Part shown: positions 46,888 through 56,547 of the stretch, piece after piece
Layout: each line of letters starts with the position of its first letter
How positions within the stretch are numbered: position 1 is the first letter of the stretch
Assembly (NCBI RefSeq): GCF_000422885.1
Contig: NZ_AUGX01000028.1
Coordinates: forward strand, 1 to 64,000
Origin: Ottowia thiooxydans DSM 14619
GTDB taxonomy: Bacteria; Pseudomonadota; Gammaproteobacteria; Burkholderiales; Burkholderiaceae_C
DNA: 64,000 bases
Reading direction: 5' to 3'
Translations under genes and position numbers: made by a program
The notes under the pieces: model-generated
Databases searched by the model: none
What the model was told of the DNA's origin: nothing
What the model saw: the letters and a program-made list of their open reading frames with translations, nothing else

Positions 46888-47015
46888 CATGGCCCCCCCT
46901 GAGGCGCTACGCGCCATCCCCCCGGGGGGACGCAGCCGGCGGCCTGGCAAAGCCAGCTCCGCGGCTACTCACGTGGGGGCTGCTCGGCGGCCTTCTGATT
47001 TTTTCGGCCCATCTG
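46888..47015. repeat. GC-rich repetitive extragenic element
   Basis: A GC-rich palindromic stretch with runs of C and G: CCCCCCTGAGGCGCTACGCG then ATCCCCCCGGGGGG, followed by GGCCTGGCAAAGCC. It resembles interspersed REP-like elements common in Comamonadaceae. No coding capacity; it fills the gap between a small membrane protein and a marR gene. Confidence 0.55.
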
Positions 47016-47020
47016 TTCGA

Positions 47021-47557
47021 CTACTCAGGTAGGGTCCGCTCTGCGGACATCTGTGGTGCATCTTCGGCGATCAAACGCAGGCATTTGACGAAAAGCCCTC
47101 TGTACTCTTGAGGCAAGCACGTCAGCAGACGATCTTCTACGGACGCATCACGCGGCATGATCAGGTTGAGCAATTCAATTCCCCGAGGCGCTACATAGAG
47201 TTCATAGGCGCGTGCGTCGGCAGGGGATGCCCTGCGTTCAATCAGTTCACTACTGCACATGCGGCGCACCATATCCGCGACGGTGTTGCGGTCCATGGCC
47301 AGGCGCGCAGACAGTGCGTTCTGGTTGAGCCCCGGCTCTTGATGAAGAAGCACCAGCGTGGCTTTTTGCCGGGGCGTGACGCCTTCGTCTGAGAACGTAT
47401 TCGCGAAAATTTCCTCTGCCTTGAAATGGGCACGTCGCAGCAGATGAGATGGCACATCTTCGAGCCGGAAGCTGTCTAGCAGTGATTGAACTTCTTTCGT
47501 CGCACCGCGAGGCGGGCTAGGGGAAGGCGTTTTTCGTGGTGTGCGGGGGCGGGGCAT
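47021..47557 (-). CDS. MarR family transcriptional regulator
   Basis: A 178-residue regulator: NQNALSARLAMDRNTVADMV is the recognition helix region and RRASPADARAYELYVAPRG the wing. The N-terminal extension is Pro/Arg-rich. It is divergent from the Bug receptor gene (222 bases apart) and probably controls it, as for many catabolic receptor genes. Confidence 0.88.
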   Translation of the reverse strand: MPRPRTPRKTPSPSPPRGATKEVQSLLDSFRLEDVPSHLLRRAHFKAEEIFANTFSDEGVTPRQKATLVLLHQEPGLNQNALSARLAMDRNTVADMVRRMCSSELIERRASPADARAYELYVAPRGIELLNLIMPRDASVEDRLLTCLPQEYRGLFVKCLRLIAEDAPQMSAERTLPE

Positions 47558-47779
47558 GCGGTCGAACCCAGGCTGGGCAGATGATTGAGTATTAGGTAGG
47601 GTCCTAGCATATTAGATGCCCGGCGCAGCACTGCAATTTTCCTGAAAGCCCGATTCGTCGGTGTGGTTATAGAGATTGTGTAGGGGTTGATACCTATTTC
47701 AGCTGAGATGCAGGGTCCCGCATAGTACGTGTTCGTCGTATTTTCGCCAATTTGAGCTTTCATAACGGAGGAGTGGTCT

Positions 47780-48757
47780 ATGTCTCTTTCTCGCAGAGTC
47801 CTCATTCAGGGCATGGCCGGGACGGCCGCGCTTTCCAGCATTCCGGTGTGGGCACAGCCTAGCCCGAGTCGCATCAATGTCGGCTTTGCGGCCGGCGGTA
47901 CGCTGGACGTGATTGCTCGCCGACTGGCCGATCAATTCAAGGGTCGCTATGCTGAGACCGTGATCGTAGAGTCCAAGGTGGGCGCTGGTGGACGCATTGC
48001 CAATGAGGCTGTGAAGAACGCTGCACCCGACGGCGGAACGATGGTGTTGTCGCCATCGTCACCGATTGTGATTTTTCCGCATGTCTACAGCAAGCTCTCC
48101 TACGATCCACAGAAGGATCTGAAGGGTGTCACGCCCATCTGCTCCAACGCGCAGGTGTTCGTGGTGGGCCCCAGCGTACCGGAATCAGTGCGGAGCTTGA
48201 GCCAATTCATTGATTGGGCCAAGGCGAATCCTTCGGCTGGTTCTTACGGCACGCCGGCCGCAGGGTCCATCATGCATTTCCAGGGCCTGGTATTTCAGAA
48301 GCAAGCGGGCATTCAACTCACGCATGTGGCCTATAGAGGCATGGCCGCCGTCGTACCGGATCTCATCAGTGGGAACCTGCCCAGTTCGATGGCGGTGATG
48401 GGCGACGTCACACAGTACATTGCCAACGGAAGGCTGCGTGCATTGGCTGTGACCAGCGAAAAGCGCTCGCGCTTTCTTCCTGCGGTGCCTACTTTCGCAG
48501 AGCTGGGGTTCGGGGAGGTGACCGGCGTGGATTGGTATGGCCTTTTTGTTCCCGCCAAAACACCGCAGTCCATAGTCGACAAGCTTCACGCCAGTGCGGT
48601 CGCCGCCGTCAAGGAACCGGTGGTCGCAGAGTCACTGGAAAAAGCGGGCTTTGATCCCTACACCCTTGACCAGGCAGAGTTTGCCAAGCGGATACAAGCC
48701 GAGACGCTGCGATGGGGGCCAGTGGTCAAGGCATCCGGATTCACCCCCGAAAGCTGA
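47780..48757 (+). CDS. Bug/TctC-family periplasmic solute receptor
   Basis: A 325-residue receptor with a signal peptide (SLSRRVLIQGMAGTAALSSI, twin-Arg-like). RINVGFAAGGTLDVIARRLA and VIVESKVGAGGRIANEAVKN are the Bug-family ligand loops. It is an orphan receptor with no TctAB nearby, divergent from a MarR gene. The ligand, likely a small carboxylate or aromatic acid, is unknown. Confidence 0.92.
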   Translation: MSLSRRVLIQGMAGTAALSSIPVWAQPSPSRINVGFAAGGTLDVIARRLADQFKGRYAETVIVESKVGAGGRIANEAVKNAAPDGGTMVLSPSSPIVIFPHVYSKLSYDPQKDLKGVTPICSNAQVFVVGPSVPESVRSLSQFIDWAKANPSAGSYGTPAAGSIMHFQGLVFQKQAGIQLTHVAYRGMAAVVPDLISGNLPSSMAVMGDVTQYIANGRLRALAVTSEKRSRFLPAVPTFAELGFGEVTGVDWYGLFVPAKTPQSIVDKLHASAVAAVKEPVVAESLEKAGFDPYTLDQAEFAKRIQAETLRWGPVVKASGFTPES

Positions 48758-48817
48758 TCGCCCTAGGCCATTCGGCGCTTCAGTCCCAACAGAGCGCTGA
48801 ACTGAACAAGCCCACGG

Positions 48818-50524
48818 TCATGCGACGACATCGACCAACTGCATCATCCCCATGTCTTCGTGGTCGAGCGCATGGCAGTGCCAGACGAACTTCCCCTTGA
48901 AGTCTGAGAATCGCATGCGGAACGTCACGTTCCCAGTTGGCGGCACTGGAATTGTGTCTGCCCAAAACGGGGTGACAGGCAGGCCGTTGACCCTGACGAT
49001 GTAGCTGTCATTCACATGTATGTGAAACGGGTGGGGATACCCATTGAGGCTATGGATGGTCCATTCCTCGACGGCGTCGAGGGCCACCGTCTGAGTGACC
49101 GTGAGTGACGACTGGAACGGCACGAGCTTGGCCCCCACTGCACCGGCCGAAAAGACCGTATTCGCCATGAAGCCTTCTTCGGGAGGTGCGAACCAATTTT
49201 CGCCTTCCGGAATAGGTTTCAGGATCCGGTCATCGTCCTTGTTGAGCACTGCAAGTACCAGATTGCGCTGTTTGCCTCCATTGGCCGCCAACTCCTGGTC
49301 GGTGATCGCCACGTGGTCTTTATATCTGGGCAGGTCCGATGCGGAAGGCAGCGGAGTATTTATGGGCGAGCCTTCCACCACGATGCGCGCCACGATTTCT
49401 TCGTCAACCTCACTTGAGGGGGCCTTCACGGCACGCAACAAATACGTCCCGGGTTTGTCGCTGGCTTTCACCACAATGGAATGGCGGTTACCAGGATAGA
49501 GTGCATTGCCGGGCCAGTTAGCGTCAGTGAACTGGTTGGCGTTCCCGGCGTTGATCGGCTTGAACTGACGATCGTAGACGTTTCCATCCTTGGCGTAAGC
49601 CCAGAACGTGTGATCATCCAGTACGGGGTTGAACGGGTAGAACGAAGATGAGTTGATCAGGTGCCAGTTCTGTACTTCGCCCGGCCGCATCACAATGGTC
49701 GGCTGGTAGGCACCATTGAGCATGAAGGCGGATGTTGGCGCGTTGACGGAATCTTTGAAAGAGTCAGTGCGCCCCGCCTCGTTCAAACTCACCTTGTGTA
49801 CAAAGATGACGCGTTCACGGATGTCTGGCGAGGTGATGAACCGATCTGACAGGTCGCGAATAATGATGGCGCCGAACATGCCGCTGGAGACCTGTCCGTT
49901 TGACGAGCCATGCAAGTGCGGGTGATACCAGTAGATTCCGTTTTGGTGGTCCGAACGAATGGCCAACTCATGCTGCCTGCTCTGCCCAGGCAATACACCG
50001 CCGTCCGCTGTGTCGACCACGTAGTCCCCAAACACGCCAGGGCGGATCTCGCGGGGGTCTACATGCAGGCCATGGAAGTGAAGGTTCGTGCTGTTTTGGA
50101 AGTTGAGATATTCCACGCCGGTTTGCCGGGTATTGGCAGGCAACCGGTTGTTGAGCAGGATTCTGAGAGTGTCACCCTGGTTGACTATGAGCGTAGGGGC
50201 CGCGTATTGGCCATTGAAACTGCGCAGATGGGTCTGGGTTGGCGTCGCCTTGCCAGGGTAGGCCGGAGGCTGAGCTTGCGCAATGTCCAGAGTTTGCGTG
50301 GTGTATTGTGCGTTGAGCTCCAGCTCCAGCTTGCCGTTAACGGAGGTCAGAACTTGCGGTTCGGGCAAGGTGTCTTCGGTGCCGTCGTCCACTCCGCTGC
50401 CGCAGCCTGCGAGCGGCAACACCGCTGTCCCAGTCGCCATCCCGAACATCCATTGAAGAGTTGCACGCCGGCTTGGTTGGTTGATCGGAGTACGGGTGTC
50501 GTCAGTTGAACTTGATTCGATCAT
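48818..50524 (-). CDS. Multicopper oxidase, Tat-exported lipoprotein
   Basis: A 568-residue three-domain multicopper oxidase. The export signal has a twin-Arg stretch (SRRATLQW) and a lipobox LAGC (Cys41). Copper motifs are LHFHGLHVDP, IYWYHPHLHGS, HPFHIHVND and VWHCHALDHEDMGMM; the last gives the Cys-His-Met type-1 site. Such enzymes oxidise metals (Cu, Mn) or phenols with O2. The ATG at 50524 is taken from the ribosome-binding stretch AAAGGCAGCACC. The RCC1 gene lies only 11 bases upstream. Confidence 0.93.
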   Translation of the reverse strand: MIESSSTDDTRTPINQPSRRATLQWMFGMATGTAVLPLAGCGSGVDDGTEDTLPEPQVLTSVNGKLELELNAQYTTQTLDIAQAQPPAYPGKATPTQTHLRSFNGQYAAPTLIVNQGDTLRILLNNRLPANTRQTGVEYLNFQNSTNLHFHGLHVDPREIRPGVFGDYVVDTADGGVLPGQSRQHELAIRSDHQNGIYWYHPHLHGSSNGQVSSGMFGAIIIRDLSDRFITSPDIRERVIFVHKVSLNEAGRTDSFKDSVNAPTSAFMLNGAYQPTIVMRPGEVQNWHLINSSSFYPFNPVLDDHTFWAYAKDGNVYDRQFKPINAGNANQFTDANWPGNALYPGNRHSIVVKASDKPGTYLLRAVKAPSSEVDEEIVARIVVEGSPINTPLPSASDLPRYKDHVAITDQELAANGGKQRNLVLAVLNKDDDRILKPIPEGENWFAPPEEGFMANTVFSAGAVGAKLVPFQSSLTVTQTVALDAVEEWTIHSLNGYPHPFHIHVNDSYIVRVNGLPVTPFWADTIPVPPTGNVTFRMRFSDFKGKFVWHCHALDHEDMGMMQLVDVVA

Positions 50525-50535
50525 GGTGCTGCCTT

Positions 50536-51630
50536 TCAAGCAAATGCCACGAGGTTGGGACGAGGCTGAACCTGTATCGATGGGAAGTCGCCGCAGGCTG
50601 AGCAACGGTTGTTGCCCCATGCATGCACACCTTGGTCGCTGAGTGCCAGAACATGCCCGACTCCAGCAGACAGCTGCGTGACCCGTCGCAGGCTGGCCAG
50701 ACGCACTGGACGTGCAGAGGCCGGAGGCGCTTCAGCGCCCAATTGCCCCAGGCCGTTCCAACCCCACGCGAAAACATCGCCATGAACTGAGGTGGCCACC
50801 GTGTAGAACATGCCGCCGTCAATCTGGGCGACCGGAAATCGGGTTCCTACGCGGGTGGGACGCGTGAGATGGCGTGCACTGACATCTCCGGCTTGCCCGT
50901 GGTGGTTGGAGCCCCAGGCCCAGAGCCGAGCGGCTTCGTCGACCGCGAGGCTATGGGTGTCGCCAGCCGCAATGCGCTTGATGCGCGCGGGTAAGTTCAG
51001 TTTGCGCGGCAGAGATTTTTCCAGCAGATCGCCCTGGCCCAGCTGTCCTGCAGCGTTGGCTCCCCAGGTCCATACGTTGCCCTTCCGGTCTAACGCCATG
51101 ACATGGCTATGGCCAGCAGCCAGCAAGGCAATGGGAGGCAGCGCTTCAATGCGGGCGGGCTGAGCCACCAGTGCTTCACTAACGCGCCCCAGCTGGCCTT
51201 GCACACGCATCCCCCAAGACCAGACGGTGCCATCGGCATACATCGCGATGGTTGCCGATTCTGTCTGCACAACCTGTGTGGGCGATGCAGGCACACCAGC
51301 GATGGGTGCACGCTGTATACCGTTTTCAGGCGACACCACCGGGCGACAAGACAATACTGGTCCTTCCCGGCGTACAGCGACCGTGTCCGCATGGCCGTCA
51401 GCGATCAGGGCGAATGGGAGGCTTGTGGGATTCAAGCGCTGCGGTACAGGCTGCGCATACCGGTTATGACCGATCTCTGTGGGGTTGGATAGGCACAAAT
51501 CAGCGGGGTAGCCCGGCGGCAACTTGGCGCCCAGTACCTTGACGCTTCCCCAGCCCCACGCTTGCCCACTGCTGTCAAGCGCGATGGAGCGGTCTCGCCC
51601 GGCGCTGACCTGTTCGATCTTCACTGTCAT
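50536..51630 (-). CDS. RCC1-repeat (beta-propeller) protein
   Basis: A 364-residue protein of about seven RCC1 repeats, for example IKRIAAGDTHSLAVDEAARL, VWTWGANAAGQLGQGD and FAWGWNGLGQLGAEAPP. No signal peptide is evident, so it looks cytoplasmic. The C-terminus has a cysteine pair (NNRCSACGDFPS). AGGAGG precedes the ATG. It is cotranscribed with the multicopper oxidase. RCC1 propellers bind proteins; whether it serves the oxidase, for instance before Tat export, is inference. Confidence 0.88.
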   Translation of the reverse strand: MTVKIEQVSAGRDRSIALDSSGQAWGWGSVKVLGAKLPPGYPADLCLSNPTEIGHNRYAQPVPQRLNPTSLPFALIADGHADTVAVRREGPVLSCRPVVSPENGIQRAPIAGVPASPTQVVQTESATIAMYADGTVWSWGMRVQGQLGRVSEALVAQPARIEALPPIALLAAGHSHVMALDRKGNVWTWGANAAGQLGQGDLLEKSLPRKLNLPARIKRIAAGDTHSLAVDEAARLWAWGSNHHGQAGDVSARHLTRPTRVGTRFPVAQIDGGMFYTVATSVHGDVFAWGWNGLGQLGAEAPPASARPVRLASLRRVTQLSAGVGHVLALSDQGVHAWGNNRCSACGDFPSIQVQPRPNLVAFA

Positions 51631-51892
51631 GATCTGCCGTCCTCCTGTACGGGATGCATTTGCATCTCGATGTAACGGATTCTGACATTAATACCGCCTT
51701 CGGTGTTAAGTTTGCTGGTTTGATGTAAACCAATTGCTTAAACGCCCGTATGGGAGGGGCCGGCAAATGGACGCTGCCTACGAAGCCGGCGATATCCGGC
51801 CTACGGCGGTGCGCCCTCACCGTCAAGGCGTGCGAGTTCTTCACAAGCACGGGTAACGACCCCCCGCTTGCGTGCATGTCAATGTGGCGTGC

Positions 51893-53509
51893 TTACGCGG
51901 CTTTGCTCAGCACTTTGAAGGGTGCTTCACCGCCGGTTTTCTCAAGCTGGGCCACCAAATCCAGCTCCCACTGCAAATAGGTGCGGAAGTCGTGGTCGCG
52001 CTCCGCCAGATCGGTGGACAGATAGCCGGTGAAGGGCCAGTCGTCGTTCTCGGAGAGAATGCCTTCGCGTCCTTTTTCAGTGGGCAATTCGGCTTCGAAC
52101 CACGCTTTATTGCCGCCCAGAATGGCCCTTGCATCGGCGCCTTGTGCACTTAAGGCCGCCGCCAGTATTTGCGCGAGCACACCATCCCGCGAGGTGAGCA
52201 GGACAGGGGTGCCGGCTGCTAAACCGCTCACCACCTCAAACACTCGGCTCGGTGCCACAAAGCGCGCACCGGCTATGTGGCGTTTGCCGTAAGCGTGGTT
52301 GTGGTCCACATCGAAAACCTGCGCCTTGGTAGTTTGCTGCAAGCCAATCACTTCATGCACGGAGACCGAAGGCGCAGCGGGGTACTGCGGATCCTGCAGC
52401 AGACGGTAGCTCGGGTCTCCAGTTTCCAGCGTGGCCTGAGCGCTGGGTTGATAGAGGTAGACCTCATACGCACCGAGCTGCACCAGCCAGGCGGCCGTGC
52501 TGTGTGCACGCACGCCATCCCAATCGGCCAGCACCACGCGGGCATGGCGTGTACCAACGTAGGCGTCAGTGGCTTGAACCAACTGGCCACCAGGCGCCCA
52601 GCGCCAACCGGGTAAGTGGCCAGAGCGGTATTCGTCGATGGTGCGGATGTCCAGGCGATAAAGATTGCGGCTGTCGTCTTCCGCAAAGCTGGCCAGTTGC
52701 GCATCGTCAATGGTTTGCACACCAGAGCGCTGCGACAACGCCCGTGCCTGAACACGTGCGGCCTCCAAGTGGTGCGCGCTGGGTTCTGGCAAAGCGGTGC
52801 GGCGGCCGTGTTTGAGCTCATGGCCTGCCATGAGCCAGGCCATGGTGCCATCTTGCAGCGACACCACCGGGTTGGGAATGCCTGCATCCAGCAAGGTCTG
52901 GGCACCGATGATGCTGCGGGTACGACCCGCGCAATTCACCACGACCAGAGTATCTGGCTCAGGAGCCAGTTCGCGGATGCGGTAGGGGAGTTCCGCATTG
53001 GGTACGCTGTGAGCGCCCGGCAGGCTGAAGTTGTAGAACTCCTCCGGCGTGCGGCCATCGACGATCACCAGTTTTTCACCAGATTTCAACTTGGCGTTCA
53101 GTGCGGCGACGTCGATATGGGGTGTCTTCGTCTCTACCTCGATCACTTCGCCGAGTGCCTTGCTTGGCACGTTGTCGCCGCTGAACAGCTCGTAGCCTGC
53201 AGCCTCCCAACCCAAAGTGCCGCCCTCGAGCAGGCTCACTTGGGTGTAGCCCAGGCGTTGCAGCTTCTCGGCAGCAGCTTGCAGCAAGCTGCCGTCGAGA
53301 TCGACCAGCACGATAGGCGTGGAGCGGCGCGGCACCAGTTCATCAATACGTTGCCGCAAACGCCAGAACGGTGCGGAGACTGCGAGCAGCAAATGCTTCT
53401 CGGCAAACAGGCCGGCTTCGCGCACGTCTATGACGGCGATCTCGTCGCGGGTAGACAAACGGTCACGCAAAGCGGCCGCGCCGAGGGTTGCAAATGGAGT
53501 GTGAGACAT
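51893..53509 (-). CDS. Four-domain rhodanese-like protein
   Basis: A 538-residue protein of four tandem rhodanese folds (about 1-110, 130-235, 265-370, 380-490). Only domain 2 keeps the catalytic cysteine, Cys193 in VVVNCAGRTRSI. The equivalent loops in domains 1, 3 and 4 read VLVDLDGS, VLADWDGV and LLTSRDGV. The ATG at 53509 starts MSHTPFATLG. It sits 17 bases past the tctA stop, so it is probably cotranscribed. A sulfurtransferase role linked to the transported compound is possible. Confidence 0.85.
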   Translation of the reverse strand: MSHTPFATLGAAALRDRLSTRDEIAVIDVREAGLFAEKHLLLAVSAPFWRLRQRIDELVPRRSTPIVLVDLDGSLLQAAAEKLQRLGYTQVSLLEGGTLGWEAAGYELFSGDNVPSKALGEVIEVETKTPHIDVAALNAKLKSGEKLVIVDGRTPEEFYNFSLPGAHSVPNAELPYRIRELAPEPDTLVVVNCAGRTRSIIGAQTLLDAGIPNPVVSLQDGTMAWLMAGHELKHGRRTALPEPSAHHLEAARVQARALSQRSGVQTIDDAQLASFAEDDSRNLYRLDIRTIDEYRSGHLPGWRWAPGGQLVQATDAYVGTRHARVVLADWDGVRAHSTAAWLVQLGAYEVYLYQPSAQATLETGDPSYRLLQDPQYPAAPSVSVHEVIGLQQTTKAQVFDVDHNHAYGKRHIAGARFVAPSRVFEVVSGLAAGTPVLLTSRDGVLAQILAAALSAQGADARAILGGNKAWFEAELPTEKGREGILSENDDWPFTGYLSTDLAERDHDFRTYLQWELDLVAQLEKTGGEAPFKVLSKAA

Positions 53510-53526
53510 AGTTAAGACCTTAAAAA

Positions 53527-55041
53527 TCAAACGGCTTCGGCAAGCGCTTCGTCTTTGCGGCGGCGAAGCGTTGGAACCAGCGTGGCAATCACCAATGCCA
53601 TGGCCACCAGCAATAAGCCCAGAGACAGCGGACGGTTATAAAACACACTGAAATCGCCTCGTGACACCATCAGCGTGCGGCGGAAACTGGTTTCCAGCAT
53701 AGGCCCCAATACGAACCCCAGCAACAGGGGAACTGGCGAGACCTTCAGCTTCAACATGGCATAGCCGAACACACCAAAAAGACTCAGCAAAGCCACATCG
53801 AAAGTGGAGCTCTGCACAGAATAGGCACCGATGGCGCAGAAGACAAGGATGGCGGGATACATGAAACGATAAGGCACGCTCAGGAGCTTGATCCAGACGC
53901 CAATCATGGGCAGGTTGAGAACGATCAGCATGGCATTGCCTATCCACATCGAAGCAATCAGGCCCCAGAACACCTGTGGATGACTGCTGATCGCCTGCGG
54001 GCCTGGCTGAATGTTCTGGATGATCATGGCCCCCAGCATCAGCGCCATGACAGCGCTGCCCGGCACGCCGAGCGTCAGCAGAGAAATGAAGTTGGTCTGG
54101 GCTGCCGCGTTGTTGGCTGCCTCCGGGCCTGCCACGCCTTCAATCGCACCTTTGCCAAGTTCATGTCTGTATTTTGAGAACTTCTTTTCCACCGTGTAGC
54201 CGGCAAAAGAAGCGATAGTGACACCCGCTCCCGGCAAGATACCCAGTATTGAGCCGACTCCAGTACCGCGCAAGATGGAAGGAACCATGCGCCGCCAATC
54301 TTCACGGGTGGGAATGAGCCCGTTCACTTTGGCGATCGGGCTGCTTTCATCTACTCTTCGGCGCTGCTCCTCCAGGTTGGCGACGATTTCGCCAATGCCG
54401 AACAATCCCATCGCGATGGCGGTGAACTCAATACCGGTCATCAGCTCCATCACATCAAAGGTGTAGCGTGTGGCGCCGGAGTTGACGTCGGTGCCCACTA
54501 GGCTCAGAAGAACGCCCACCACCATCAATCCCAAAGATTTGTCGATCGAGTCCGGTGACATGGCGACGGCGCCCACCAAGCCCAGCACCATCAGCGAAAA
54601 ATACTCAGCCGGGCCGAATTTGAATGCAATTTCGGTGAGCGGCATCGCTAACGCAGCGACCAGCAGGGTACCGACGCTTCCTGCGAAGAACGAACCAATG
54701 GCTGCAGCGGCCAGTGCTGGCCCGCCTCTGCCTTGTTTGGCCATTTCATGGCCATCAATGGTGGTGACCACCGAGGATGATTCCCCGGGAATTTTCATCA
54801 AGATAGCCGTGGTTGAACCGCCGTACTGCGCACCGTAGTAGATGCTGGCAAGCATGATCAACGATGAGGTGGGTGGCAGCGTATAGGTGACCGGTAGCAG
54901 CATGGCAATGGTCGCTACCGGGCCCAGGCCTGGCAGTATCCCCACCAGCGTACCTACCAGGCAGCCTGCCAAAGCGTAAAGCACGTTCTGCAATGTCAGG
55001 GCCGTGGAGAACCCCAACGCCAGATGATCGATCAGCTCCAT
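53527..55041 (-). CDS. tctA: Tripartite tricarboxylate transporter, large permease TctA
   Basis: A 504-residue membrane protein with about 12 helices. The family signature GLGPVATIAMLLPVTYTLPP and GGSTTAILMKIPGESSSVVT is near the N-terminus. The ATG at 55041 has GGAG just upstream; a second ATG at 55053 is possible. It moves substrate bound by the TctC receptor. In operon with tctB and tctC. Confidence 0.95.
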   Translation of the reverse strand: MELIDHLALGFSTALTLQNVLYALAGCLVGTLVGILPGLGPVATIAMLLPVTYTLPPTSSLIMLASIYYGAQYGGSTTAILMKIPGESSSVVTTIDGHEMAKQGRGGPALAAAAIGSFFAGSVGTLLVAALAMPLTEIAFKFGPAEYFSLMVLGLVGAVAMSPDSIDKSLGLMVVGVLLSLVGTDVNSGATRYTFDVMELMTGIEFTAIAMGLFGIGEIVANLEEQRRRVDESSPIAKVNGLIPTREDWRRMVPSILRGTGVGSILGILPGAGVTIASFAGYTVEKKFSKYRHELGKGAIEGVAGPEAANNAAAQTNFISLLTLGVPGSAVMALMLGAMIIQNIQPGPQAISSHPQVFWGLIASMWIGNAMLIVLNLPMIGVWIKLLSVPYRFMYPAILVFCAIGAYSVQSSTFDVALLSLFGVFGYAMLKLKVSPVPLLLGFVLGPMLETSFRRTLMVSRGDFSVFYNRPLSLGLLLVAMALVIATLVPTLRRRKDEALAEAV

Positions 55042-55072
55042 CGTGATCTCCATTCCATTTTTTGTGTATGAC

Positions 55073-55543
55073 TCAGGAAGTCAGGAATGACGGCCATATC
55101 GCAAAGGGCAAGCCCAGGAAGTAGATGAACAGTCCCAGGTTGAGCGCGATCTGCACCGCTGCATTGATGAGCGTGCCTTTCCAGGTGAACTCATGGCTGG
55201 CCAGGCTAGACACAATGATCAACATCGCCAGCGACAGCACCAGTCCCAGTGGCTTCAAGGCAAACGAGAACAACAGCAAGGAGCCGACCATCCAGAGCAG
55301 CGAACGCAAGTCCCAGCGTGCGAGCGCCGTACGCTCTGAGTTCTTGCTCAGTGCCCGCAACAAGACCGTGGTGCCGAGCAGGCACAGGATCACACCGAGG
55401 ATGAGTGGGAAGTACCCGGGCCCCATCCTGTTGGCTGTACCCAGCTCGTATCGGCTGGCCGCAATGACTGCTGCGGCCGCTCCTATCAAGATGTAGAACG
55501 ACCCGATGACGAAGTCGTTTTGATTCCTGATCTTGCGAGACAT
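55073..55543 (-). CDS. tctB: Tripartite tricarboxylate transporter, small permease TctB
   Basis: A 156-residue protein with four hydrophobic helices; the family feature GPGYFPLILGVILCLLG is present near residue 40. It forms the membrane complex with TctA. It follows tctC by two bases and precedes tctA by 31 bases, a complete tctCBA order. Confidence 0.93.
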   Translation of the reverse strand: MSRKIRNQNDFVIGSFYILIGAAAAVIAASRYELGTANRMGPGYFPLILGVILCLLGTTVLLRALSKNSERTALARWDLRSLLWMVGSLLLFSFALKPLGLVLSLAMLIIVSSLASHEFTWKGTLINAAVQIALNLGLFIYFLGLPFAIWPSFLTS

Positions 55544-55545
55544 GA

Positions 55546-56547
55546 TTACTTCAGCTTGATCCCGGTCTCAGCCAGGATCTTGTTGTAGCGGTCAAACTCA
55601 TCACGCAATGCCTGATCGACTTCTGCCGGTTTGCTGTTGCTGACCACGGTGAAGCCGAAGCCTTCCAGCTGCGTGCGCACCTCTGGCTGCTGCAGCACGC
55701 TGTTGATATCGCGGTTCAGCTTATCGATGACGGCTTTCGACGTGCCCTTGGGTGCGACGAAACCCTGCCACGTATCGACCACATAGCCTGGAACGCCTGA
55801 TTCGGCAATGGTCGGTACATCCGGAAGGGCTGGTGAGCGAGTGGCGGTAGACACGCCCAGGCCTATCAGCTTGCCCGAACGGACATGATCGGTCACGGCT
55901 GCCAGCGTGATGTACTGACCATCAATATGGCCGCCGAGCACGTCTAGCGTAGCGGGGCCACCACCGGGGTACGGGATGTAGTTCGGGCTGGCGCCGACCT
56001 GCTTGGAAATGATCTCGTGCGCGAGATGCTGCAAACCACCTATGCCGTCAGGCAAACCAATGGTGACTTGCCCAGGCCGTTTTTTCAAAAGCGCTACATA
56101 TTCCTGAAAGGTCTTGACCCCGAGTTTCGGGCTGACTGCAATGAGCTGTGGGCTGATAGCTGCCTTCACGACGCCAGTGAAGTCCTTGATGGTGTTATGC
56201 GGCAGATCCTTGTGGTGCAAAGCACTCAAAACATTGCCTGTGCCAGACAACAACAGGGTGTAGCCATCAGGGGCTGCGCGCGCTGCAGCAGCTACGGCCA
56301 AGGTGCCTCCGGCGCCGGAAATGTTCTCAACCACCACCGTTTGACCCCAGCGCTCGCTGAGCTTCTGGCTCAGTGCGCGTGAAAGCTTGTCGGCGCTGCC
56401 ACCCGGTGCAAAGCCTACGAGGATGCGTACAGACTTCGTTGGAAATGGCGGATCTGCCGCCAGGGCTGTCGTGCTGCTGATCGCTGTGAAAGACAGCGCG
56501 GCAGCCAGAGTAAGAACGCTGGATTGGATGAAATTTCGTTTACGCAT
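55546..56547 (-). CDS. tctC: Tripartite tricarboxylate transporter receptor TctC
   Basis: A 333-residue periplasmic receptor. A signal peptide (NFIQSSVLTLAAALSFTAIS, cleavage near ALA-AD) precedes FPTKSVRILVGFAPGGSADK and VVENISGAGGTLAVAAAARA. The ATG at 56547 starts MRKRNFIQSSV. First gene of a tctCBA-rhodanese operon. Ligand unknown; the sulfur-transfer neighbour may hint at a sulfur-containing acid. Confidence 0.94.
   Translation of the reverse strand: MRKRNFIQSSVLTLAAALSFTAISSTTALAADPPFPTKSVRILVGFAPGGSADKLSRALSQKLSERWGQTVVVENISGAGGTLAVAAAARAAPDGYTLLLSGTGNVLSALHHKDLPHNTIKDFTGVVKAAISPQLIAVSPKLGVKTFQEYVALLKKRPGQVTIGLPDGIGGLQHLAHEIISKQVGASPNYIPYPGGGPATLDVLGGHIDGQYITLAAVTDHVRSGKLIGLGVSTATRSPALPDVPTIAESGVPGYVVDTWQGFVAPKGTSKAVIDKLNRDINSVLQQPEVRTQLEGFGFTVVSNSKPAEVDQALRDEFDRYNKILAETGIKLK

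Noticed and set aside
52616-53515. 299-codon plus-strand frame over the rhodanese gene
   Set aside because: The minus strand has four rhodanese domains; the plus frame has no features.
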